Shown piece by piece: positions 1-6,286 of a stretch of DNA of 7,810 bases. Position 1 is the stretch's first letter. Each line of letters begins with the position of its first letter. A model generated the notes under the pieces. It did no database searches and was not told where the DNA came from. It saw only the letters and a list, made by a program, of their open reading frames with translations. Both the position numbers and the translations under genes were made by a program. Source of the DNA: Thermoproteota archaeon (GTDB lineage: Archaea; Thermoproteota; Methanomethylicia; Methanomethylicales; Methanomethylicaceae); the NCBI GenBank assembly GCA_004347955.1, contig QNVH01000015.1, positions 8,860 to 16,669 of the forward strand, given 5' to 3'.

Positions 1-375
1 AAGGCTGATGGTTTCAAAAAGTTCCTCTCCCGCCTAATAGATGATCTGGAGCTTAGGCACTTGTCCACCATAACTGGGGTGGACCTGGGTCAGGAGATGG
101 AGCTCCTGTACCACTTCTCCTACAAGTACTCGGTGGAGATCTCCATCGGAGTGAAGGTTCCCAAGAGTGCCCCGAAAGTTCCAACCATAACAGACCTGAT
201 CCCTGGCGCCATCTTCTACGAGCAGGAGATCCACGACTTGCTGGGGATAGAGTTCGAGGGGCACCCAAACATGGGACCCCTAATACTGCCCGAGGGGTGG
301 CCGGAGGGGGTCTACCCCTTGAGGAAGGAGTACACTGTTCAGGAGTTGAATAGGATAGCAAGGGGTGGAGGATAA
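1..375 (+). CDS. Group 4 [NiFe]-hydrogenase 30-kDa subunit (NuoC/MbhK/EchD-like), 5' partial
   Basis: The frame is open from base 1, so the N-terminus lies outside the window; 124 residues are visible before the TAA at 373-375. The C-terminal half carries the complex I 30-kDa signature: EQEIHDLLGIEFEGHP followed by LPEGWPEG and PLRKEY. In this family the subunit has no cofactor and docks the catalytic large subunit to the rest of the complex on the cytoplasmic side of the membrane. The next gene starts on the last base of this stop codon (TAATG), which indicates translational coupling, and the following genes are large subunit, NuoH-like and NuoI-like. The ATG-like starts inside the visible part are unlikely to be the real start because conserved-looking sequence runs back to the edge. 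Family assignment is secure; the Mbh versus Ech subtype is inference from gene order. Confidence 0.93.
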   Translation, partial: KADGFKKFLSRLIDDLELRHLSTITGVDLGQEMELLYHFSYKYSVEISIGVKVPKSAPKVPTITDLIPGAIFYEQEIHDLLGIEFEGHPNMGPLILPEGWPEGVYPLRKEYTVQELNRIARGGG

Positions 376-1490
376 TGAGTTACGGATCAACAATAAAAGT
401 ACCTTTCGGTCCACAGCACCCTGCCTTGAAGGAGCCGGAGTACTTCCTCTTCGAGGTGGATGGAGACATAGTGGTGAAGGTGACGCCGAGGATAGGATAC
501 GTTCACAGAGGGGTCGAGAAGGCGTTCGAGCAAGAGACGTATTTGCACAACCTCTACCTGGCGGAGAGGATATGCGGGATATGCTCCCACGCGCACACCA
601 CATGCTACACGCAGACCGTAGAGGGGCTCATTCCGCTGGAGGTGCCGCCGAGGGCGGTATACATCAGGCTCATAATGGCCGAACTGGAACGCCTCCACAG
701 CCACTCCCTCTGGGTAGGGATAGCAGCCCATGAGGCCGGCTTTGACACCCTTTTCATGTACCTTTGGCGCGACAGAGAGATGATAATGGACCTGATGGAG
801 GAGATCTCGGGCAACAGGGTCACGCACGCTATCAACACAATAGGGGGGGTCCGGAGAGACATAACAAACGAGCAGGCGAACAAGATCAAGAAGTTCATGG
901 ACAGGTTTGAGGGGAACGTGAAGGAGTACATGAAGGTCCTCGAGACCGAGCAGACGTTCCTAAAGAGGACAAAAGGCGTCGGGATACTCAAGCCAAGGGA
1001 TGCCATCTCACTCTGCGCCGTAGGTCCGACCCTCAGGGCGAGCGGGATAAAGAGTGACGTAAGGGCTGATGATCCGTACCTGGCGTATGGGGAGATACCC
1101 TTCAACGTGATTACCCACGACGGGTGCGACGTTTATGCCAGGACTATTGTCAGGTGTGAGGAGATGATCGAAAGCGCCAACATAATCAGGTACGCGCTGG
1201 ACCACCTCCCGGAGGGGAAGATAAGGGTGCCGCCTCCGAGGACAATAGCTCCGAATGAGTCGGTCGGGAGGGTCGAGGCGCCAAGGGGCGAGCTTATTCA
1301 CTACGCAAGATCAAACGGAACCGCCAAGCCAGAGCGATACAAGGTCCGCTCCCCAACCCTAGGTAATTTGGCGTCTGTCTGCCAGACCCTAATAGGAGCG
1401 CATGTGGCTGACATTCCGATGATTCTGGCAGGAATAGACCCTTGCTTCTCTTGTATGGACCGTATGACAATAACGATCAAAAAAGCTTGA
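375..1490 (+). CDS. Group 4 [NiFe]-hydrogenase large (catalytic) subunit, MbhL/EchE/NuoD-like
   Basis: This 371-residue protein is the catalytic subunit of a membrane-bound, energy-converting [NiFe] hydrogenase. Such enzymes couple H2 production from reduced ferredoxin, or the reverse, to ion transport. Both nickel-binding motifs are visible: RICGICSHAH (Cys67, Cys70) and DPCFSCMDR (Cys357, Cys360). Complex I NuoD and Fpo proteins have lost these cysteines, so hydrogen chemistry is expected. Other family features are the N-terminal FGPQHP segment, RIGYVHRGVEK near residue 40, and the PRGE segment near 305. Only eight residues follow DPCFSCMDR, so there is little or no classic C-terminal extension. 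The ATG at 375 overlaps the upstream stop by one base, and a GGTGGAGG ribosome site lies just before it. The small subunit that would carry the proximal [4Fe-4S] cluster must lie upstream of the window. Confidence 0.96.
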   Translation: MSYGSTIKVPFGPQHPALKEPEYFLFEVDGDIVVKVTPRIGYVHRGVEKAFEQETYLHNLYLAERICGICSHAHTTCYTQTVEGLIPLEVPPRAVYIRLIMAELERLHSHSLWVGIAAHEAGFDTLFMYLWRDREMIMDLMEEISGNRVTHAINTIGGVRRDITNEQANKIKKFMDRFEGNVKEYMKVLETEQTFLKRTKGVGILKPRDAISLCAVGPTLRASGIKSDVRADDPYLAYGEIPFNVITHDGCDVYARTIVRCEEMIESANIIRYALDHLPEGKIRVPPPRTIAPNESVGRVEAPRGELIHYARSNGTAKPERYKVRSPTLGNLASVCQTLIGAHVADIPMILAGIDPCFSCMDRMTITIKKA

Positions 1491-1511
1491 TACAAAAGAG
1501 GGTGGCGCAAG

Positions 1512-2463
1512 GTGGTCCTATACGAGATCGTGGGAGTCTTTATTTATCCAGGGATGGCATTCCTATTTGGTCTTGCCTTCCTATACGAGTGGATAGACAG
1601 GAAGTTCTTCGCTAGAGTCCAAAACAGGATAGGGCCGCTCTACACTGGTAGGTCTGGCATCCTCCAGCCAGTTGCAGACTTCATAAAACTGCTCTCCAAG
1701 GAGGACATAGTTCCGGCCAGTTGTGAGAGGCCCGTTTTCTCGGCGATACCGATCGTCTACGCGACGCTGCCGCTCATCGCCCTATTCGTGATACCGATAA
1801 CTGGGAGCGCGCTCATAGCCTTCGAGGGCGATGATCTTCCTGATGTTCGTTTCAGCACTGATAACCCTGACAGTATTCCTCGCCGGGTGGAGCTCGGCTG
1901 GGAGCTTCAGCAGGATTGGGGGCATCAGGTCTGCCCTGCAGATGCTGAGCTATGAGATACCCTTTGGGCTGGCTCTGATAGGACCTGCGATAAGCGCGCA
2001 CTCCCTTTCGCTGACGAAGATAGCCCAGTGGCAGGCAGCGAACGCCTCATGGTTCCTTTGGCTTCAACCCATAGGCTTTGCGGTGGTTCTGATAAGCCTC
2101 CTCGCAGAGCTCGAGCTCGTCCCGTTCGACATCCCTGAGGCGGAGACTGAGATAGTTGCGGGGTGGCTGACAGAGTACGGAGGGAGGAGGCTGGCCCTAT
2201 TCAGGCTTGGGAAGGACCTGGAGCTGGTGGTGGCCTCCACACTTGTGGCTTCCCTCTACCTCGGCGGTGCGCAGCCTCTGTTCTTTATACCGCCTGTGGT
2301 TATCCTCATTTTGAAGAGCATAATTGTGTTATTGCTGATCTCGTTCGTAAGGGCGATCTTTGCAAGGTTCAGGATCGACCAGATGACCTCGGGCATGTGG
2401 ACATACTTGCTGCCTTTAATGATAGTCCAGATACTACTTGTCCAATTTGGGATTGGAGGGTGA
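1512..2463 (+). CDS. NuoH/MbhM/EchB-like membrane subunit, interrupted by a frameshift
   Basis: This is the membrane anchor that links the hydrogenase arm to the ion-translocating arm, in the family of complex I subunit 1. It is read in two frames. The first runs from GTG 1512, with a GAGGGTGG ribosome site, and carries the N-terminal part with ARVQNRIGPLYTG and DFIKLLSKEDIVP. From about 1830 that frame turns into a polar, family-unlike tail ending at 1955. The second frame is open from 1819 and carries on the family with LAGWSS, ALQMLSYEIPFG, ELELVPFDIPEAETEIVAGW and several hydrophobic helices, ending at TGA 2461-2463. Joining the frames gives about 316 residues, the usual length. One extra base or two missing bases near 1821-1845 explains the break. 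A true split gene is less likely, although ATG 1831 has a GAGGG just upstream. Confidence 0.9.
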
Positions 2464-2467
2464 TTGT

Positions 2468-2839
2468 GTGAGTCTATTCAGGGAGGCGGCAAGGCAGATC
2501 TTCAGAAAGCCAGCAACGGTGAAGTATCCATTTGAACCAGGAATAGTGCCTCCAGGTCTGAGGGGGAGACCTGTTTGGGACATGGAGAAGTGCATACTCT
2601 GCGTCCTCTGCCAGAATGCGTGTCCAACGGCAGCGATAAAGATGATCCCCAAGGGTCCAGATGCCGGGATAGAGTACCACTTGGACAGGTGCATATTCTG
2701 CGGCGAGTGTGCGGACGCCTGTCCCAGGAAGGCTATAACCATGACTACGAACTTTGAGCTCGCGGACACCTCGAGATCAAATATGGTGCAGCATTACAAG
2801 AAGCCCCAGCAGGCTCAAACACAGGCTGCAAAAACTTAA
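2468..2839 (+). CDS. NuoI/MbhN/EchF-like ferredoxin subunit with two [4Fe-4S] clusters
   Basis: This 123-residue electron-transfer subunit passes electrons between a donor such as ferredoxin and the small-subunit cluster next to the [NiFe] site. Two complete cluster motifs are visible: Cys42, 45, 48 and 52 in CILCVLCQNACP, and Cys75, 78, 81 and 85 in CIFCGECADACP. The N-terminus (SLFREAARQIFRKPATVKYP, followed by PGLRG) is typical of the NuoI group. I chose GTG 2468 because GGAGGG at 2455-2460 sits seven bases before it and the protein then begins at the usual point; an in-frame TTG at 2438 would add ten residues inside the upstream gene. The gene follows the NuoH-like stop by four bases. The last 30 or so residues are Gln/Ala/Lys-rich and probably disordered. 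It is the last gene of the operon, because the next gene is convergent. Confidence 0.94.
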   Translation: MSLFREAARQIFRKPATVKYPFEPGIVPPGLRGRPVWDMEKCILCVLCQNACPTAAIKMIPKGPDAGIEYHLDRCIFCGECADACPRKAITMTTNFELADTSRSNMVQHYKKPQQAQTQAAKT

Positions 2840-2886
2840 TGTTTTTACGCCCCCCCGAAGAATTTGCGAAATTTGTTTTCGAAAAA
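2840..2886. terminator. Convergent intergenic region, possible T-tract terminator
   Basis: Only 47 bases separate the hydrogenase operon from the convergent gene. A T5 tract (2842-2846) follows the operon's last stop, and an A5 run at 2882-2886 reads as T5 on the minus strand just past the other stop. A small CGAAA/TTTCG hairpin lies at 2867-2881. Archaeal termination commonly uses T-rich tracts, so both transcripts may end here. This is weak, composition-based evidence. Confidence 0.35.
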
Positions 2887-3780
2887 TCACTTTGAGTTGC
2901 TTTTGGTACATAGCCATTCCAAAAGACCTGTGCCCGTCTGACCCAGTTCTTCACAGCGGTGGAATGCCATGCCTTCGAACAACTCTGTGACGCCGCCAGG
3001 GAATTTGCGCGAGAATTTGGCATAGCTGTTTGGCGAAATCAGCGATGATGAGAGGCTGTAAGCGTTCCCCTTCGCCGTGGTGATTGTGGTTTTAGCCTTG
3101 GTTGGAACGCCGTGGGCGTCCACCTGTTCGACCTTAACTTCGACACTGGAGATAGGGTCAGGCGGACCCTCGGATAGCACGGCACCTGATACAAAAGTTT
3201 TTCCCTTGACAACATCCCTCCTCAGGCCTATTGAGATCTGGTCGAATTGGGCGTGGAGGGCAAACCAGCTGTCAATGTGCCAACTCCTGGACCCCCAGCT
3301 CTTGTCCCTATGACCGAGCCCGTTGATTATCACCATTTCACCGTCTGGGAGTCGGACGGCTCCAGAGATGATCCCAGACTGTTCGAAGTGCTCAGCCCAC
3401 GATGTGCCACTGCCTTTCCCAAAAGAGTAGGGAGAGAGGCGTGCCTTCCATAGCAGCTCAGCATCCAAATCCTTGTCCGAGAAGCATATCCGCCACAGGC
3501 GCATTGGCTCTATCAATTCGTATGAGAGGTGCCCGTCTGAGAGCGATGAAAGGTCGCATTCAAACCGCCCGGATATTTCGTTGTAGTAGATTTTCTGGCG
3601 CTCGCCGTAGAATAGGGCAAAAACGAATTCCCGCCGCCCCAGGTTCGGGAGGAGGCCTATAGTTGAGAACGAAGATATGCCGTTTTTGGCGTCAACGAAG
3701 TTGAAGTAATAGCTCTCCCGCCAGTCTGGGCCTTGAGATGGTGCGTGAAGGTAGTCGTCATCATCTTTTGGTGTTAGCAT
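2887..3780 (-). CDS. DUF7064/DUF7065-type (CrtC/tocopherol-cyclase-like) protein
   Basis: The 297-residue protein has no signal peptide or membrane segment that I can see. It begins with TPKDDDDYLHAPS and WRESYYFNF, and has a central GLGHRDKSWGSRSW (residues 154-167) preceded by HFEQSGIISGAVRLPDGE. This combination recalls proteins annotated as DUF7064/DUF7065, which are common in mycobacteria and sphingomonads and distantly related to the lipocalin-like CrtC and tocopherol-cyclase group. I name the family from memory of its motifs. The biochemical role is not established; an action on a hydrophobic substrate is inference from the fold relatives. Start ATG 3780 fits a TATA-like element about 35 bases upstream, implying a very short leader. 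The gene is convergent with the hydrogenase operon and monocistronic in appearance. Transfer from bacteria is possible but unproven. Confidence 0.82.
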   Translation of the reverse strand: MLTPKDDDDYLHAPSQGPDWRESYYFNFVDAKNGISSFSTIGLLPNLGRREFVFALFYGERQKIYYNEISGRFECDLSSLSDGHLSYELIEPMRLWRICFSDKDLDAELLWKARLSPYSFGKGSGTSWAEHFEQSGIISGAVRLPDGEMVIINGLGHRDKSWGSRSWHIDSWFALHAQFDQISIGLRRDVVKGKTFVSGAVLSEGPPDPISSVEVKVEQVDAHGVPTKAKTTITTAKGNAYSLSSSLISPNSYAKFSRKFPGGVTELFEGMAFHRCEELGQTGTGLLEWLCTKSNSK

Positions 3781-3810
3781 TTTTGCATCCAGACGTAATA
3801 TTTAGTGGAC

Positions 3811-3819
3811 TATATTTAT
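3811..3819 (-). promoter_or_regulatory. TATA box for the DUF7064-type gene
   Basis: On the minus strand this reads ATAAATATA in an AT-rich setting, centred about 35 bases before the ATG at 3780. Archaeal transcription usually starts about 26 bases downstream of the TATA centre, which puts the start near 3789 and leaves a leader of about nine bases. No good ribosome binding site precedes the ATG, in keeping with near-leaderless initiation. Confidence 0.5.
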
Positions 3820-3934
3820 CTCATTTTTGTATTGTATTTGGTTGCGTGTTTTTATTTGTCAACACCACACTAACACAGGTTATTGCAAAGCCTGAAGCCC
3901 TATACTGCGTGAGCCCCTCATCGGGAGGATTCAT

Positions 3935-4012
3935 GTGATTAAGCCAGATGGAGAGTTGCCACCGAATCTTGTAGGGATTTCATTGGTCAAACAATTGCGG
4001 TATCCGAGATGA
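3935..4012 (+). CDS. Candidate 25-residue small ORF, or a gene remnant
   Basis: This lies in the 260-base gap 3781-4040, which otherwise shows only AT-rich sequence and the TATA box of the flanking gene. A GGGAGG (3923-3928) precedes GTG 3935, which opens a 25-codon frame ending at TGA 4010-4012. The peptide begins MIKPDGELPPNLVGIS and has a protein-like composition. A T5 tract follows at 4016-4020. A longer plus-strand frame (3738-3938) ends on the overlapping ATGTGA, so the piece could also be the decayed end of a former gene. No homologue is recognised, and chance is a real possibility. Confidence 0.15.
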   Translation: MIKPDGELPPNLVGISLVKQLRYPR

Positions 4013-4040
4013 AAATTTTTGTGCCTTAGGAGAAACGCTA

Positions 4041-5216
4041 TCAGGGCAGGTAGTAGAGGATCGGGTCCTTCTCTTTTAGGAAGGGCAGTGCCTTCATCTT
4101 GATGATCTTCATCTTGATGCGGGAGAACGCAGGGTCCTCGTCGTTCTTCAAGAAGTATGGGAGGTATTCGTCCAGCACGCTCTTCGAGAGGCTCCAGTCC
4201 ACTTCTTCTGTGATACCAACCTGATCTGTGTAGCGGGCAAACCCCCTCCAGTATGCAGTGGCACCCGCCAAGATGAGGCCCTTCCTGTCCATTTGGGAGA
4301 ACTTCATGTAAAGTTCCATGTGGGCTCTGTCTGCAGCTTCGGCGTATGCCTGGAGGTCCTCGAGCGGGACCTCGGCGATGCCTCCCCCTTTCTCGGTGTA
4401 GGCAACCATCTTTGTGACAAGCCTTGAGTAATCCGCAGGCTCGATCGTCATAGTTCCAATGTCGTTGAAGGTCGCCCTCGCCCCCCTTATGGTCATGGCT
4501 ACACCGAGGGTTGACGTTGGAAGTTTGGCTTCCGTTGCGGACCAAGGGAGCCACAACCTCCCCCTCCCATCGTAAAGGTTGATGTACTCAGATATGACGA
4601 GGATCTCTCCGTTACCGAGGGTGTATGGGCCGTGGTTTACGATCTTAGCCCTGGCGTCGCACTCCTCCAGGAAGGCGTAAAGGTCTATGGACCCTATGGC
4701 GCGTCTTGCCCTCACCGTCTGGTCAACGTCCACAGGCTGGAGGTGGTCCCTTATCCAGTTCAAGGACTCCTCGCTCAGGGCGATGTTCTTCTTTCCTGAG
4801 GACGCAACTGTGGGCTTCCCAGAGTCGAAGTAGTTGGTAGCCAGACGGTACCAGTGCTCTAACATGAAGCGCCACTGCTCGCGCTTCTCAGCAGGCTCCA
4901 TTGAGGGGTTGCCACCGTACTTATTGTAAATTGCGCCCATCCTGGCTAGTGAGTAGTAAAGCCAAAGGTATGTTATGGAGAGGGCATTTATTGGTGACAA
5001 AAGCCTCTTGCTGCGCCTAGCCAGTTCTTCAGGCGTTATCATCTTCCAGACCCTACTCATGACTTCATAGAGCCTCTCGTAGGTCTGGTAGAATGCCAGG
5101 CAGATGTAGGCGTTGACTGGAAAGATCTTGGAGTCAAGGAAGCCCCTTTCCAGTATTATATCGGCGAAGACTCTACTAAGGTGGGCAATCTGCTCGTTGA
5201 TCTTTGAGAGCTCCAT
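4041..5216 (-). CDS. Unrecognised 391-residue soluble protein, probably partner of the adjacent phosphohistidine domain gene
   Basis: I do not recognise the family. The protein is soluble in appearance and rich in Trp and Tyr. The N-terminal third (residues 1-130) is helical with aromatic clusters such as ITYLWLYYSLARMGAIYNKYG near 81-101. A middle section (about 185-260) looks like strands and turns, with KIVNHGPYTLGNGEILVISE and LPWSATEAKLPTSTLGVAM. A helical C-terminal part (285-391) follows, including a short Lys/Met/Ile repeat, IKMKIIKMK, at 367-375. I see no P-loop, Fe-S cysteine set, ATP-grasp or radical SAM motif. ATG 5216 is preceded by GAGGGG at a normal distance. Codon use and the long clean frame argue for a real gene. 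It is divergent from the PEP-utiliser mobile-domain gene 150 bases away, so the two may share control. A functional link is inference. Confidence 0.88.
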   Translation of the reverse strand: MELSKINEQIAHLSRVFADIILERGFLDSKIFPVNAYICLAFYQTYERLYEVMSRVWKMITPEELARRSKRLLSPINALSITYLWLYYSLARMGAIYNKYGGNPSMEPAEKREQWRFMLEHWYRLATNYFDSGKPTVASSGKKNIALSEESLNWIRDHLQPVDVDQTVRARRAIGSIDLYAFLEECDARAKIVNHGPYTLGNGEILVISEYINLYDGRGRLWLPWSATEAKLPTSTLGVAMTIRGARATFNDIGTMTIEPADYSRLVTKMVAYTEKGGGIAEVPLEDLQAYAEAADRAHMELYMKFSQMDRKGLILAGATAYWRGFARYTDQVGITEEVDWSLSKSVLDEYLPYFLKNDEDPAFSRIKMKIIKMKALPFLKEKDPILYYLP

Positions 5217-5227
5217 ACATGACCCCT

Positions 5228-5263
5228 CTTAAGTTATTTATTTAGCACAAAATAAAGCTTAAG
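5228..5263. repeat. Interrupted inverted repeat in the divergent promoter region
   Basis: CTTAAG (5228-5233) and TTATTT (5238-5243) are mirrored by AAATAA (5250-5255) and CTTAAG (5258-5263), with AGCACA between the inner arms. Spacers within the arms are four and two bases, so the repeat is imperfect. It lies 12-47 bases upstream of the 391-residue protein's start and could be an operator or a leader hairpin. The AT-richness of the region raises the chance of coincidence, although the CTTAAG pair is less AT-driven. Confidence 0.4.
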
Positions 5264-5276
5264 AATCGTGCACGAC

Positions 5277-5286
5277 AATTATAATA
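5277..5286. promoter_or_regulatory. TATA-like element between divergent genes
   Basis: AATTATAATA is nearly symmetric and can be read as a TATA box on either strand. On the minus strand it would start transcription near 5256, giving the 391-residue gene a leader of about 40 bases that includes its GAGGGG ribosome site. On the plus strand it would start near 5308, just ahead of ATG 5334 of the mobile-domain gene. A second AT-rich stretch at 5234-5244 lies too close to ATG 5216 to leave room for that ribosome site. Confidence 0.35.
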
Positions 5287-5368
5287 CCATTCCAGCAAAA
5301 AGCCTTAATGGAATCCGATGTGTTGTGGTCGCGATGAAGAGGGTTGGTGAGGGGCTGATAACCCTAGG

Positions 5369-5689
5369 GTGCGTGCAGAGGGCGAGCTGAGGGTAGTTAG
5401 GTCGCCTAAAGACGTCATAGAGCTTTGGAAAGAGGGTGCAGAGAGGAAGATCGTGTTGGTCGAAGATGCGGGCGTGACCACGCTGGGACCTATACTGCCC
5501 AAACTGGCGGGCGTGGTCTGCACGTCGGGTGGTGCAGGGTCGCACCTCGCGATAGTTAGCAGGGAGTTTTCCATACCGGCACTCATGGGGACGCGGATTG
5601 ATGGTTTGCGCTTGGATGAAATCGACAGGAAGAGAGCGATTATCAGGCCCTATGATGGTTCACGCGGAGAACTCCTGATCCTCGACTAA
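5369..5689 (+). CDS. Standalone PEP-utilising enzyme mobile (phosphohistidine swivelling) domain
   Basis: The 106 residues form essentially one PEP-utilisers mobile domain (Pfam PF00391), the part of PEP synthase, pyruvate phosphate dikinase and EI that carries phosphate on a histidine. The signature LAGVVCTSGGAGSHLAIVSREFSIPALMGT is present (given in two halves: residues 46-65 and 66-75), with the phosphoacceptor at His59 in GGAGSH. No ATP-grasp or PEP-binding barrel is attached or nearby, so partners must be separate, as in phenylphosphate synthase. GTG 5369 lacks a good ribosome site. An alternative start, ATG 5334, opens a different frame encoding MKRVGEGLITLG. One added base near the GGG at 5367-5369 would join it to RAEGELRVV and restore the usual first strand of the domain (118 residues). 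The domain call is firm; the start is not. Confidence 0.88.
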   Translation: MRAEGELRVVRSPKDVIELWKEGAERKIVLVEDAGVTTLGPILPKLAGVVCTSGGAGSHLAIVSREFSIPALMGTRIDGLRLDEIDRKRAIIRPYDGSRGELLILD

Positions 5690-5734
5690 AATGTTCCAAG
5701 AGAAAAGAGGAATTAAGGGGAGACCATATATTTG

Positions 5735-5741
5735 AAAAAAA
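5735..5741 (-). terminator. T7 tract downstream of the NifX-like gene
   Basis: The A7 run on the plus strand reads as seven T on the minus strand, 40 bases past the NifX-like stop. It fits archaeal T-tract termination for that gene. No clear stem precedes it. Confidence 0.4.
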
Positions 5742-5780
5742 GTTTTGCCCGCAGATTGATGGGAATAATCACCGAAGGGT

Positions 5781-6164
5781 TTAATGGAGCAGCTCAGGGT
5801 GATCTTCCATCCTGTTATTGAGGTAAGCATCTATCGCTTCGTCTGCGCTGTCTATGTTGGTTATTATGGGGCGAATTCCGTTCAACATCAATGACTGATA
5901 GGCGCCCATCCCCATCCCGCCGCAGATAACCACTTGACAGTCGGAGACGGGGTTAATTATAGCCCTATGCTTCTGGTCCGATCCCATGTGTGGACCCCTT
6001 GATTCTTGTTGGTGTGCCCCGTGGAACTGAGTATGACCCAGCTTGGGGACCAGCCTCTTCTCCTTGACGGAGCCCCCTTCTACCTCGACTACCAGATAAT
6101 AGGGAGCTCTCCCAAAGTGCTTACTCACGTTGACGCCATCATCCGTTACTACAGCCAACTTCAA
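5781..6164 (-). CDS. Dinitrogenase iron-molybdenum cofactor family protein (NifX/NafY/NifB C-terminal-like)
   Basis: The protein matches the NifX/NafY/NifB C-terminal family (Pfam PF02579), small RNase H-like proteins that in some members bind Fe-S or Fe-Mo cofactor precursors. Visible motifs are KLAVVTDDG at the start, VSKHFGRAPYYLV (13-25) and the conserved SDCQVVICGGMGMGAYQSL (74-92) followed by GIRPIIT. A His-rich stretch (residues 44-66) with H44, H48, H51, H59 and H66 could bind metal. I chose TTG 6164 (127 residues) because the family normally starts M-K-hydrophobic-A-V and GGGTGAT lies just before it; GTG 6173 is a close alternative. ATG 6206 is disfavoured because it lies about ten bases from the TATA box. 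Many archaea carry such proteins without nitrogenase, and no nif genes are visible, so the actual cargo is unknown. Confidence 0.88.
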   Translation of the reverse strand: MKLAVVTDDGVNVSKHFGRAPYYLVVEVEGGSVKEKRLVPKLGHTQFHGAHQQESRGPHMGSDQKHRAIINPVSDCQVVICGGMGMGAYQSLMLNGIRPIITNIDSADEAIDAYLNNRMEDHPELLH

Positions 6165-6211
6165 ACTAATCACCCTTACTCTTGATTTGTGATGTGATAA
6201 CCACACAGTTG

Positions 6212-6220
6212 TTTATATAT
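6212..6220 (-). promoter_or_regulatory. TATA box for the NifX-like gene
   Basis: On the minus strand this reads ATATATAAA, preceded by a purine-rich CACAAA that resembles a BRE. Transcription would start near 6190, giving a leader of about 17-26 bases to the GTG 6173 or TTG 6164 starts. It therefore argues against ATG 6206 as the start. Confidence 0.55.
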
Positions 6221-6286
6221 TTTGTGATATATCTCTAATTATTCCTCCATGTTGTTGGTGAAGGCACCAATTCCTTTCCCTATGGC

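Noticed and set aside
605..1105. 166-codon minus-strand frame inside the hydrogenase large subunit
   Set aside because: It is antisense to a protein with complete family motifs and has no recognisable content of its own.
1831..2463. Second half of the NuoH-like gene as an independent gene from ATG 1831
   Set aside because: It begins in the middle of a conserved membrane subunit and lacks the N-terminal family part found just upstream; a frameshift is simpler, though not proven.
2850..2856. C7 run after the hydrogenase operon
   Set aside because: It is a simple homopolymer with no associated structure; noted only as an error-prone site.
3931..4554. 207-codon minus-strand frame overlapping the 391-residue gene
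   Set aside because: It is an out-of-frame shadow: very rich in Arg, Gly, His and Pro, typical of a misread frame, while the longer frame has a good start and ribosome site.
5308..5337. Nine-codon ORF overlapping ATG 5334 by ATGA
   Set aside because: It is too short to judge and has no ribosome site; chance is likely.
6188..6207. TGTG/CACA imperfect palindrome near the NifX-like promoter
   Set aside because: The arms are only four bases with a long spacer, well within chance.
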